A DNA stretch of 38,242 bases from Clostridium sp. CAG:594 (lineage in GTDB: Bacteria; Bacillota_I; Bacilli_A; RF39; UBA660). The stretch lies in the NCBI GenBank assembly GCA_000434835.1, contig FR881490.1, positions 157,260-195,501 on the forward strand. Reading direction: 5' to 3'. The notes beneath the pieces were generated by a model that searched no databases, was not told the DNA's origin, and saw nothing but the letters and a program-made list of their open reading frames with translations. A program made the translations under genes and the position numbers. This document shows positions 14,916 to 21,734 of this stretch, one piece after another. Numbering within the stretch: the first letter of the stretch is position 1; each line of letters starts with the position of its first letter.

Positions 14916-14927
14916 ACACTTTTTTTG
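14902..14927 (+). terminator. Terminator of the retron, with an oriT-like core
   Basis: AAAGTGT (14902-14908), 7-base loop, ACACTTT and further Ts. The stop of the reverse transcriptase is in the loop. The same bases contain AGTGTTTTATA (14904-14914), which differs by one base from the AGTGTGTTATA nick region remembered for pMV158-type (MobV) origins of transfer. Confidence 0.75.
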
Positions 14928-14955
14928 TTGTAAAAAAAGAAAGGAGAAACGATAT

Positions 14956-15693
14956 ATGAATTTAAATTATGCAATATTTAGAAGTGAACCAATATACACT
15001 ATTAATGATTTAGCACAAATTGGATCACACAATAAAAGAGAAAAGAAAGCTTATCAATCAAATCCAGATATAAAATTAGAATTAACTCATAATAATATTG
15101 AATTAGTACCCTTAACAGAAAAGTATGTTAAGGGTTTTTATAACTTAACTAAAGACTATATGAAAGAACACAATGAAAGAATGAAAACTGAAAGAGAAGA
15201 TAGAAAAAAGACTTTTAAACAAATGCTAGATAGATCTAATAATGTAATAGCTGATGAATTAATGTTTACAGCAACTAATGAATTCTTTAAAGATATGACA
15301 AGAGATGATATAAAAGAATGGGCTGATACTTGTATGGAATTTGTTTATAATGATTTAGGTTATAAGAAAGAACAAGTTTTACATGCTACTGTTCATTTAG
15401 ATGAAAAAACACCTCATGTACATTGTGTAGTAGTTCCTTTAATTAAAAAGTACGATAAAAGAACAAATACTGAAAGATATACTATTTCTAAAAAACAATA
15501 TATAAGAGATAAGATACACCTATCAGAGTTGCAAGATAAATACCATAAAAGATTAACTGATAAAGGCTATGATTTAGAAAGAGGTATTAAAGGTAGTGAT
15601 AGAAAACATATTAAAATTAAAGAATATAAAAGAATAAATAGAGAACTAGAACAAAAAATAAACATTAGATCTGATAGACTGGTGCTAGGATAG
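14956..15693 (+). CDS. MobV/Pre-type relaxase, C-terminally truncated
   Basis: Relaxases nick one strand at an origin of transfer to mobilise plasmids. 245 residues against about 400-500 for full MobV proteins. SHNKR with His25 matches the N-terminal nucleophile region (MobM uses His22), and HLDEKTPHVH (147-156) is the metal-binding histidine triad motif. The catalytic domain looks complete; the coiled-coil C-terminal half is missing, the frame ending at RSDRLVLG within a long inverted repeat. ATG 14956 follows AAGGAG (14941-14946); an in-frame ATG at 14905 lies in the terminator. It is probably able to nick but impaired in dimerisation or membrane association. Confidence 0.88.
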   Translation: MNLNYAIFRSEPIYTINDLAQIGSHNKREKKAYQSNPDIKLELTHNNIELVPLTEKYVKGFYNLTKDYMKEHNERMKTEREDRKKTFKQMLDRSNNVIADELMFTATNEFFKDMTRDDIKEWADTCMEFVYNDLGYKKEQVLHATVHLDEKTPHVHCVVVPLIKKYDKRTNTERYTISKKQYIRDKIHLSELQDKYHKRLTDKGYDLERGIKGSDRKHIKIKEYKRINRELEQKINIRSDRLVLG

Positions 15694-15776
15694 ATATTAG
15701 GATATCTCTTTTTTACATTGTTTCATATTATATTACATTGTGTAAATTTTCGTGTCCTAATATCTATCTTAGCACC
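15681..15776. repeat. 22-bp inverted repeat with 52-base loop
   Basis: 15681-15702 and 15755-15776 are reverse complements except for one G-T position. The left arm encodes the last residues of the relaxase. The loop holds a direct repeat TTACATTGT (15713 and 15733). It may be a replication or recombination hairpin of the mobile unit. The remaining 15777-15921 shows no gene. Confidence 0.85.
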
Positions 15777-15921
15777 ATTATATGTTATTATTTAAATAAC
15801 AAAAAAAGTAACCTAGATAAAATTCCTATACTATCATGGTTAAATATCATTTACACAGAATTCCATACACATTCCTATTTTATTTATAAAAGCTCTTTTT
15901 TTGATATATGTTTTCTGCTGT

Positions 15922-16009
15922 GGATAAGTTATTTATGTAACACCATATTGGGTATTAATCATAAAATACTTTGAAGGAGTGATAATATGGTTATAGTTGA
16001 TGCTGGACA
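15922..16009. repeat. 88-bp direct repeat, right copy
   Basis: Same sequence as 12948-13035; here it is the functional promoter, ribosome binding site and start of the amidase gene. Confidence 0.95.
15939..15968 (+). promoter_or_regulatory. Sporulation-sigma-like promoter of the amidase
   Basis: AACA (15939-15942), 17 bases, CATAAAATA (15960-15968) fits the sigma-K pattern mACm-N16/17-CATAnnnTA. The same CATAnAAT element precedes the CwlJ-like and second amidase genes. No sigma-A promoter is seen. A duplicate is present in the left repeat. Confidence 0.5.
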
Positions 16010-17381
16010 CGGTGGAACAGATCCGGGTTCATCAAACGGAGATATAATAGAAAAAGACTATACTTTAAAGATTGCAAATTATATGTATAATAGATTTAAA
16101 GATTTAGGAATACCTACTGTTATAACTAGAACGGAGGATGTTACTTTAAATCCAACTGATAGAATAAATGTAATTACACCAAACATTACTAGTAGTGATG
16201 ATATAGTTATATCTAATCACTTAAATGCAGGTGGTGGTGATGGTGCCGAAATAGTTTATGCACTAAGAAATGATGATACATTATCAAAAATGATACTTGA
16301 TAACATAGAAGAAACTGGTCAAAACATAAGAAAATGGTATCAAAGGAAGCTTCCATCAAATCCTAATAGAGATTATTACTACATAATTAGAAACACATCA
16401 CCAGCAGAATCAATACTAGTAGAATATGCATTCTTAGATTCTACAAAGGATGATAGAAAACAAATTAAAAATGATTGGGAAAAATGGGCAGAGGCAGTAG
16501 TAAAAGCGGTTGCAGATTATAAAGGATATAATTATACAGCACCAGGTGCTAACACAGTTAATGATACATATACTGTTGCTAGAGGAGATAGTCTATGGTC
16601 AATTGCAAAAAGATTTAATGTTGGTGTAAACGAAATTAAAAATGCAAATAATTTAAAGTCAAACTTAATAAGTGTTGGACAACAATTGGTAATTCCTGGA
16701 GCAGCACCATCAGATCAAACTAACGTAACTTACGTAGTACAAAAAGGAGATAGCCTATGGTCAATTGCAAACGCCAATAATACTACCGTAGATGAGCTTG
16801 CAAATTTAAATGATCTTGGAACAAACACAATTTATGTAGGTCAGGCACTTCAAATTCCGAACACGGGAAGTAGTGGTACAACAACACCTGATACACAAAC
16901 AACTTACGTAGTACAAAAAGGTGATACATTATACTCCATAGCGCTTAAATATGGAACAACTCCAAATGCAATTATAAGGAAAAATAATTTAAAAAATAAC
17001 ACAATTACGCTAGGACAGACGCTAACTATTCCAAATGATGTAGAAAGTACAGGAGATTATTCTGACATGTCTAATTCCAACACATATGTAGTTCAAAGAG
17101 GGGATAGTTTATATTCGATAGCAAACGCTTATAATGTATCTGTTAATGATTTAAGAAATATTAATAATCTAACTAGTGATATATTATCGGTAGGACAGGT
17201 TCTAATTATTCCTGGAAATTCAAATCGAAATTCCAATACATCTAACCTTTACGTAGTAAAAAGAGGAGATAGTCTTTGGTCAATTGCTAATAAATTTAAT
17301 GTTAGCATAAATAAAATAAGAATGTTAAATAACCTAAATTCTGATATATTAACGATAGGTCAAACACTAATTATCCCATAA
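15987..17381 (+). CDS. N-acetylmuramoyl-L-alanine amidase with five LysM domains
   Basis: Zinc enzyme (Amidase_3) that cuts the bond between muramic acid and the stem peptide; LysM domains hold it on peptidoglycan. 464 residues. Active-site residues are all present: His8 (DAGHGG), Glu22, His78 (SNHLN) and Glu146 (VEYAF). Five LysM repeats of about 44 residues begin near 192, 250, 306, 367 and 420 (GDSLWSIA type). There is no signal peptide, as in B. subtilis CwlC, a mother-cell lytic amidase under sigma-K; the promoter element fits that. Start follows GAAGGAGTGAT. The 5' end is duplicated at 13013. It may also be released by a phage-like or non-classical route. Confidence 0.92.
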   Translation: MVIVDAGHGGTDPGSSNGDIIEKDYTLKIANYMYNRFKDLGIPTVITRTEDVTLNPTDRINVITPNITSSDDIVISNHLNAGGGDGAEIVYALRNDDTLSKMILDNIEETGQNIRKWYQRKLPSNPNRDYYYIIRNTSPAESILVEYAFLDSTKDDRKQIKNDWEKWAEAVVKAVADYKGYNYTAPGANTVNDTYTVARGDSLWSIAKRFNVGVNEIKNANNLKSNLISVGQQLVIPGAAPSDQTNVTYVVQKGDSLWSIANANNTTVDELANLNDLGTNTIYVGQALQIPNTGSSGTTTPDTQTTYVVQKGDTLYSIALKYGTTPNAIIRKNNLKNNTITLGQTLTIPNDVESTGDYSDMSNSNTYVVQRGDSLYSIANAYNVSVNDLRNINNLTSDILSVGQVLIIPGNSNRNSNTSNLYVVKRGDSLWSIANKFNVSINKIRMLNNLNSDILTIGQTLIIP

Positions 17382-17411
17382 AAAAAGCTTACTTTAATGT
17401 AAACTTTTTTG
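17381..17411 (+). terminator. Terminator of the amidase gene
   Basis: AAAAAAG-C-TTAC (17381-17392) pairs with GTAA-A-CTTTTTT (17399-17410): 11 pairs, one mismatch. Confidence 0.75.
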
Positions 17412-17477
17412 TTTTTGTTTCAAAGGATATTAACAAGCTTTAAAATTTAAAATTATATAAAAAAGTTTTATTATGTA

Positions 17478-17506
17478 TTGATGTGCGAACAAATATTTGG
17501 TATTAT
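17478..17506 (+). promoter_or_regulatory. Promoter of the BRO-like gene with a LexA-box-like operator
   Basis: TTGATG (17478-17483), 17 bases, TATTAT (17501-17506). The spacer is filled by CGAACAAATATTTG (17486-17499), which matches the B. subtilis SOS box CGAACRNRYGTTYG at 13 of 14 positions. LexA bound here would block the polymerase. Confidence 0.6.
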
Positions 17507-17553
17507 TTAATTGAAGTGAGGATAAAAATATAATAAATGAATGGAGGTCATGA

Positions 17554-18399
17554 ATGAATCAGGATAAAATGCATTTAATTAATAAAATTTTTAATAATGA
17601 AACAATAAGAACCGTATGGGATAATGAACAAGAAAAATACTTTGTGAGTGTTGTTGATATAGTAGGAGCAATATCTGAAAGTAAAGATAAACAATCTTAT
17701 TGGAGAAAATTAAAACAAAGATTAAAAAAAGAGGGAAATGAAACCGTGACAAATTGTCACGCTTTGAAATTAAAAGCACAAGATGGTAAGTATCGTATGA
17801 CTGATGTTGTTGATATAAAAGGTATGTTTAGAATAATTGAATCTATCCCTAGTAAAAATGCAGAACCTATAAAAGGTTGGCTAGCAAAATTAGGAAGTGA
17901 GAGAATAGATGAAGTATTTGATCCTTCAATTGCCGCTCAAAGATCAATAGATTTATATAGATCAAAAGGTTATGATGAATCTTGGATTTCAAAAAGAATC
18001 AAAACTTTGCAAGAAAGAAAAGGATTAACTGATGTATGGCAAGATAACGGAATTAAACAGGATTCAGAATATGCCATATTAACAAATGAAATATATAAAA
18101 CTTGGTCTGGAATGACTGCTAAAGAGTATAAACAATTTAAGGGTTTAAGAAAAGAAAATCTAAGAGATAATATGGATAATATTGAATTAATATTAACTGA
18201 TTTATCAGAAGAAGCAACAAAACAGATAGCATTAAAACAAAAACCACAGGGATTACAAGAAAATATTAAAGTTGCAAAGCGTGGTGGAGGTATTGCTAAA
18301 CAAGCAAGAGATAATTTAGAAAAGGAGCTTGGTGAATCTGTTGTAACAAAAAGTAATAAACTTAATTATGAATATGTAAAAGAAATTGATGTACAATAA
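17554..18399 (+). CDS. BRO-N/DinD-like protein
   Basis: 281 residues. N-terminal BRO-type domain (about 12-110: VWDNEQEKYFVSVVDIVGAI, then YWRKLKQRLKKEG) followed by a DinD-like region (GSERIDEVFDPSIAAQRSI, WISKRIKTLQERKGLTDVW) typical of proteins annotated DNA-damage-inducible D or phage antirepressor. BRO-N domains bind DNA; the E. coli DinD homologue inhibits RecA-dependent steps. The start ATG 17554 follows GGAGG (17543-17547). The promoter contains a LexA-box-like site, consistent with damage induction. The gene stands between two wall-hydrolase genes with no clear link to them and may be of phage origin. Confidence 0.85.
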   Translation: MNQDKMHLINKIFNNETIRTVWDNEQEKYFVSVVDIVGAISESKDKQSYWRKLKQRLKKEGNETVTNCHALKLKAQDGKYRMTDVVDIKGMFRIIESIPSKNAEPIKGWLAKLGSERIDEVFDPSIAAQRSIDLYRSKGYDESWISKRIKTLQERKGLTDVWQDNGIKQDSEYAILTNEIYKTWSGMTAKEYKQFKGLRKENLRDNMDNIELILTDLSEEATKQIALKQKPQGLQENIKVAKRGGGIAKQARDNLEKELGESVVTKSNKLNYEYVKEIDVQ

Positions 18400-18415
18400 A
18401 TAATTTTTCCATAAT

Positions 18416-18447
18416 AAAAAGCTTATAATTTAATAAGCTTTTTTTAA
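18416..18447. terminator. Bidirectional terminator between BRO-like and CwlJ-like genes
   Basis: AAAAAGCTTAT (18416-18426) and ATAAGCTTTTT (18433-18443) with T runs on both strands; serves the two convergent genes. Confidence 0.88.
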
Positions 18448-18869
18448 TGCAATGACTTGCAAACGCCTTTAGCTGGTTCATAAAAACAATGATTTTTGTA
18501 TTTGCCAGCATTAGCTTGATTAAACCAAGTTGTCTTACAAGAATTACCACTTCCGGGTGAATAAAACCAAAGTGCGTTTGTTGCAGGATGAAAGTATTCG
18601 CCTCTTATTATTCTTTTAGCAAGATTTTTCTCTGCAGTTGTTGAAGAACTTTGAAAAAGTGCACTATTAGTTCCAGAAAAACCACCAGGGGATTGATAAA
18701 TCATATCTGTTATACTTCTAGTATTCTTAAAATCCAAGCAATTAGCAATAACTCTGTTAACGCCTACATTCCCAACCATAAGCATTCCAAGATTTCCTTC
18801 TCCTAAAGCCTCCGCTCTCATTAATCTTGCAAGAAGATCAAGCTCTTTTTCGGTATACTTAACTATCAA
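18444..18869 (-). CDS. CwlJ/SleB-type cell wall hydrolase (Hydrolase_2)
   Basis: Spore-cortex-lytic type hydrolase, which in Bacillus degrades cortex peptidoglycan at germination. 141 residues, the length of B. subtilis CwlJ, with no signal peptide. Conserved LLARLMRAEALGEG holds the catalytic Glu20; GNVGVNRV, SPGGFSGT and NALWFYSP are family blocks. A GTG at 18878 is in frame, but the AGGTGAT site points to TTG 18869 as the start, giving MIVKYTEKELDLLA as in relatives. CATAGAATA lies just upstream. Identification is firm; whether this organism sporulates is inferred. Confidence 0.9.
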   Translation of the reverse strand: MIVKYTEKELDLLARLMRAEALGEGNLGMLMVGNVGVNRVIANCLDFKNTRSITDMIYQSPGGFSGTNSALFQSSSTTAEKNLAKRIIRGEYFHPATNALWFYSPGSGNSCKTTWFNQANAGKYKNHCFYEPAKGVCKSLH

Positions 18870-18884
18870 TAAAATCACCTAGTA

Positions 18885-18893
18885 TATTCTATG
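18885..18893 (-). promoter_or_regulatory. Sporulation-sigma-like -10 of the CwlJ-like gene
   Basis: CATAGAATA on the minus strand matches the CATAnnnTA (sigma-K) and CATAnAnT (sigma-E) -10 forms. No -35 is convincing, because the upstream region is the preceding T-rich terminator. Confidence 0.4.
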
Positions 18894-18927
18894 CAAAAAA
18901 AGAAAACAATTATTACTTTGTTTTCTT
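18893..18927 (-). terminator. Terminator of the 72-residue membrane protein gene
   Basis: Minus strand AGAAAACAA and TTGTTTTCT (18918-18926 and 18901-18909) form a stem, followed by seven Ts. The stem overlaps the end of the gene. Confidence 0.85.
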
Positions 18928-19131
18928 ATCTTTATTAATTTCCTTTAACTTATCAACTACCGTAGTTGTTTTCTTACCGGTATTATTACTTTCTTTTTTG
19001 CTATCACTATATGATACAAAAATAGATATAACTAGAAATGTTATTCCAAGAACTATGAAAATTACATCTCTTGTAATTCTGTATTTTAATTTCTCTTCTT
19101 TAGCCTTTTCAACTTGCTTATCAAATGTCAT
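18913..19131 (-). CDS. Small single-pass membrane protein
   Basis: Function not recognised. 72 residues: a charged N-terminus (FDKQVEKAKEEKLKYRITRD), one membrane helix about 24-43 (VIFIVLGITFLVISIFVSYS), and a Lys-rich tail. A GTG at 19140 is in frame, but AGGTGG lies across it and fixes ATG 19131. It sits between the CwlJ-like and second amidase genes on the same strand and may belong with them. Confidence 0.7.
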   Translation of the reverse strand: MTFDKQVEKAKEEKLKYRITRDVIFIVLGITFLVISIFVSYSDSKKESNNTGKKTTTVVDKLKEINKDKKTK

Positions 19132-19188
19132 AATTACCACCTCATCATTTATATAATAACATAAATAATGATTAAAAAATATTAAAAA

Positions 19189-20370
19189 TTAGGCCGGAAG
19201 TATTAATTTTTGGTTTATTTGCAAGTTATTGCTAGATAAATTATTTAGTTTTTTAATGTTATCCACAGTAGTATTGTATTTATTAGCAATAAGCCATAAG
19301 CTATCTCCTTTTTTTACCGTATAAGTAATAAATTCACTTGAGCTTGGAATAACTAGCACTTGTCCAATTGAAAGTGTATTACCTTTTAAATTATTTGTAC
19401 TTTTAATCTTTTCCACAGTAGTATCATATTTATTAGCAATAAGCCACAAGCTGTCTCCTTTTTTTACAACGTATGAAATCTTGTTAGTATTTTCTTTTTT
19501 CTCTGGTATGATAAGTGTTTGTCCGATGGATAATGTATTACTTTTTAAATTGTTTGCACTTTTTAACTCATCAACCGTAGTTCCATATTTGTTTGCGATA
19601 AGCCAGAGGCTATCTCCTTTTTTAACCGTGTAAATATTACTTTCTTTTATATCTTCATTTTTCGCATCATAAGAAAGCTTTAACACTTGCCCAACTGATA
19701 AGTTGTTGCTAGATAAATTGTTTAACTTTTTAATGTTATCCACAGTAGTATTATTTTTGCTAGCGATATTCCACAGGCTATCTCCTTTTTTTACAATGTA
19801 ATATCCTTCCATATTAGCGGGTGAGTAACTTACTCCTGCATAATTTGCAATCGATTTAACAACGGCTTCTGCCAACTTTTCATAATTGTTCTTTAAAAAA
19901 TTGGCATCACTTGTGTTATCTATGTATCCGTAATCTATTACGATTGTTAAGTTGTTAGCGGTATTTCTAATTAAATAATCATCATCTTTTGAGGTGTCAC
20001 TATTATTTCTTAGCTGATAATATTTTAAAACGGTTTGCCCAGCATCTTCTAAATTACTTGCAATTAAAGAGGCAAGTTTACTGTTATTTCTAAGTGGATA
20101 CATTATTTCAGCACCGTTTTTTCCTCCCTTATTTAATCTATTTGAAATTACAATAATATTATTTCCATTTCCATACTTATCTTTAATAATATTTACCTTT
20201 TCTTCATCTGTTAAACCAGTATTATTTTCATCAACTAAAAAATTCTCTATTCCAATGTTATTTAATCTTTCATTAATGTATTTTGCAATCGTAAAAGTAA
20301 AGTCTTTTTCTACGATTCCATTTTTATTTTCACTACTGTTAGATGAATCTATCGCTACTTTGTAGGCCAT
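19189..20370 (-). CDS. Amidase-like LysM protein lacking the zinc site (pseudoenzyme)
   Basis: Paralogue of the amidase at 15987, with the same layout: N-terminal Amidase_3 fold (1-185) and four LysM domains (about 190-233, 246-289, 298-341, 350-393), no signal peptide. Three of the four active-site residues are replaced: Asn11 for His (DSSNSS), Arg78 for His (SNRLN) and Asp146 for Glu (IDYGYI); Glu21 remains. The reading frame is intact and the LysM domains are well kept, so this looks like a retained binding or structural protein, not a decaying gene. It may coat spore or wall peptidoglycan or modulate the active enzyme. Start follows AAGGAGG. Confidence 0.9.
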   Translation of the reverse strand: MAYKVAIDSSNSSENKNGIVEKDFTFTIAKYINERLNNIGIENFLVDENNTGLTDEEKVNIIKDKYGNGNNIIVISNRLNKGGKNGAEIMYPLRNNSKLASLIASNLEDAGQTVLKYYQLRNNSDTSKDDDYLIRNTANNLTIVIDYGYIDNTSDANFLKNNYEKLAEAVVKSIANYAGVSYSPANMEGYYIVKKGDSLWNIASKNNTTVDNIKKLNNLSSNNLSVGQVLKLSYDAKNEDIKESNIYTVKKGDSLWLIANKYGTTVDELKSANNLKSNTLSIGQTLIIPEKKENTNKISYVVKKGDSLWLIANKYDTTVEKIKSTNNLKGNTLSIGQVLVIPSSSEFITYTVKKGDSLWLIANKYNTTVDNIKKLNNLSSNNLQINQKLILPA

Positions 20371-20390
20371 ATGTATTCCTCCTTAAAATA

Positions 20391-20398
20391 ATTTTATG
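20391..20398 (-). promoter_or_regulatory. CATAAAAT element before the LysM pseudoenzyme gene
   Basis: CATAAAAT on the minus strand, 7 bases before AAGGAGG; the active amidase has the identical octamer at the same 7-base distance from AGGAG. Probably the -10 of a sporulation sigma factor. Confidence 0.4.
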
Positions 20399-20448
20399 TA
20401 AATAAAATCAAATTAAAACAAATATACATTTATTAGGAGGTGTTTTAA

Positions 20449-21144
20449 ATGCTCGCAATTGTTGCATCAGAAAGATGTTACGTAAGTGATTTATTAGAAA
20501 AATTAAGTTATACGAAGGAGGAAAGCCCAAATAAAAGTGAGGTTTATAAATGTACGTATAAAACCCATGAATTTATTATTTTAGTAAGTGGTTATGGTAA
20601 GGTAAATATTGCAAGTAACTTAAGATATATATGTGATAAATATAATATTCGTGTTATTTTATCTATTGGAACGGCAGGAGCTTTAACTGATGAAGCATCT
20701 ATTTTTTCAGCTGTAATACCAAATACTACTGCTCAGTTTGATGTTGATTTTATGCCAAATGGCTTTATGGAAGGTCAGATACCTGGACTTGATAAGGCAA
20801 CATATAAAACTAATGAAGACTTAATCGAATGTTTAAAAAGAGCATCAAACGTATCTGGAATAAGCTATTTAAATGATGTTGTTGCATCTTCCGATATGTT
20901 TGTATCTAATTATAATTTAGCAAGCAGCATAAGAAGAGAGTATAATGCTTGTGCTTGTGACTGTGAAAGTGGTGTTGTAGGAGAATACTCTTTTGTTAAT
21001 GAAATACCGTATGCATCAGTAAAAGTCATATCTAATTTAGCTAATAACAATGGTATAAAGCAATATAATTTATATGATCATGAATCATCTAGTATATGCC
21101 AAAGAATTACATATAAATTTCTAAAGGAATTTTACGAAGCATAA
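20449..21144 (+). CDS. mtnN: MTA/SAH nucleosidase-like protein (phosphorylase superfamily)
   Basis: Family enzymes split adenine from methylthioadenosine and S-adenosylhomocysteine in the methyl cycle. 231 residues, the usual length. GTAGAL (74-79) and the Glu173 region (DCESGVVGE) match the fold and ribose-binding site. The catalytic Asp of the ISDxAD motif is replaced by Asn196 (VKVISNLANN), and the usual DMEG reads DCESG. An Asn at this place occurs in 6-oxopurine nucleoside phosphorylases, so substrate or activity may differ. The start follows AGGAGGTG. Divergent from the LysM pseudoenzyme gene; tspO follows. Confidence 0.8.
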   Translation: MLAIVASERCYVSDLLEKLSYTKEESPNKSEVYKCTYKTHEFIILVSGYGKVNIASNLRYICDKYNIRVILSIGTAGALTDEASIFSAVIPNTTAQFDVDFMPNGFMEGQIPGLDKATYKTNEDLIECLKRASNVSGISYLNDVVASSDMFVSNYNLASSIRREYNACACDCESGVVGEYSFVNEIPYASVKVISNLANNNGIKQYNLYDHESSSICQRITYKFLKEFYEA

Positions 21145-21181
21145 TTTATTAAAAATAAAGTAAACTAACAATGGTGATGAT

Positions 21182-21649
21182 ATGAAAAAAATAGATTGGA
21201 AAAGATTAATTATTATAATAATAATTACTTTTGTAGTAGGAAGTTTTTTTAACTTTTTTACAATGAATAATATGGATACCTTTAAGGAACTTGAAAAACC
21301 AATTAATGTACCGGGTATATTATTTCCTATTGTTTGGAGCGTGTTGTACCTTTTAATGAGCGTATCGTTATATATTGTCACGAAAAAAGATGAAAAAACT
21401 AATACTCGTGCTTTAATAGTGTACGGAGTACAACTTATAATTAACTCTTTATGGAGTTTAATATTCTTTGGTTTTGGTGCATATTTATTCGCATTTATGT
21501 GGATTCTTTTACTTATTATATCAATAATAGTTATGATGGTAACTTTTTTCAAAATAGACAAAAGAGCTTTTTATTTAAATATTCCATATCTTTTATGGTC
21601 TATATTTGCAGGTTATTTAACACTTGGAATATACATGCTTAATAAATAA
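21182..21649 (+). CDS. tspO: TspO/MBR family membrane protein
   Basis: Five-helix membrane protein that binds tetrapyrroles and other hydrophobic ligands. 155 residues, standard length. FPIVWSVLYLLM (about 42-53), NSLWSLIFFGFG and PYLLWSIFAGYL near the C-terminus are TspO signatures. The start follows GGTGAT. It lies 37 bases after the nucleosidase gene and is probably co-transcribed with it. The role in this organism is unknown. Confidence 0.93.
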   Translation: MKKIDWKRLIIIIIITFVVGSFFNFFTMNNMDTFKELEKPINVPGILFPIVWSVLYLLMSVSLYIVTKKDEKTNTRALIVYGVQLIINSLWSLIFFGFGAYLFAFMWILLLIISIIVMMVTFFKIDKRAFYLNIPYLLWSIFAGYLTLGIYMLNK

Positions 21650-21670
21650 TAAATATTTTTAAAATTTTCC

Positions 21671-21699
21671 TTGATTTTGACGCATATATATTATAGAAT
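21671..21699 (+). promoter_or_regulatory. Promoter of the 178-residue protein gene
   Basis: TTGATT (21671-21676), 17 bases, TAGAAT (21694-21699). Confidence 0.6.
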
Positions 21700-21734
21700 G
21701 GTAAAGCACGCTAAAAAGAAAGGAGAATTATATT

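Noticed and set aside
16560..17381. Recurring DNA segments in the amidase gene as a tandem repeat array
   Set aside because: They are the five LysM domains; identity at the DNA level is modest and confined to the GDSLWSIA part.
13225..17506. The string CAAATATTTGG followed by TATTAT occurs both in the retron RNA (13225) and in the BRO-like promoter (17490)
   Set aside because: Short, AT-rich and palindromic; chance similarity is likely, and flanks differ.
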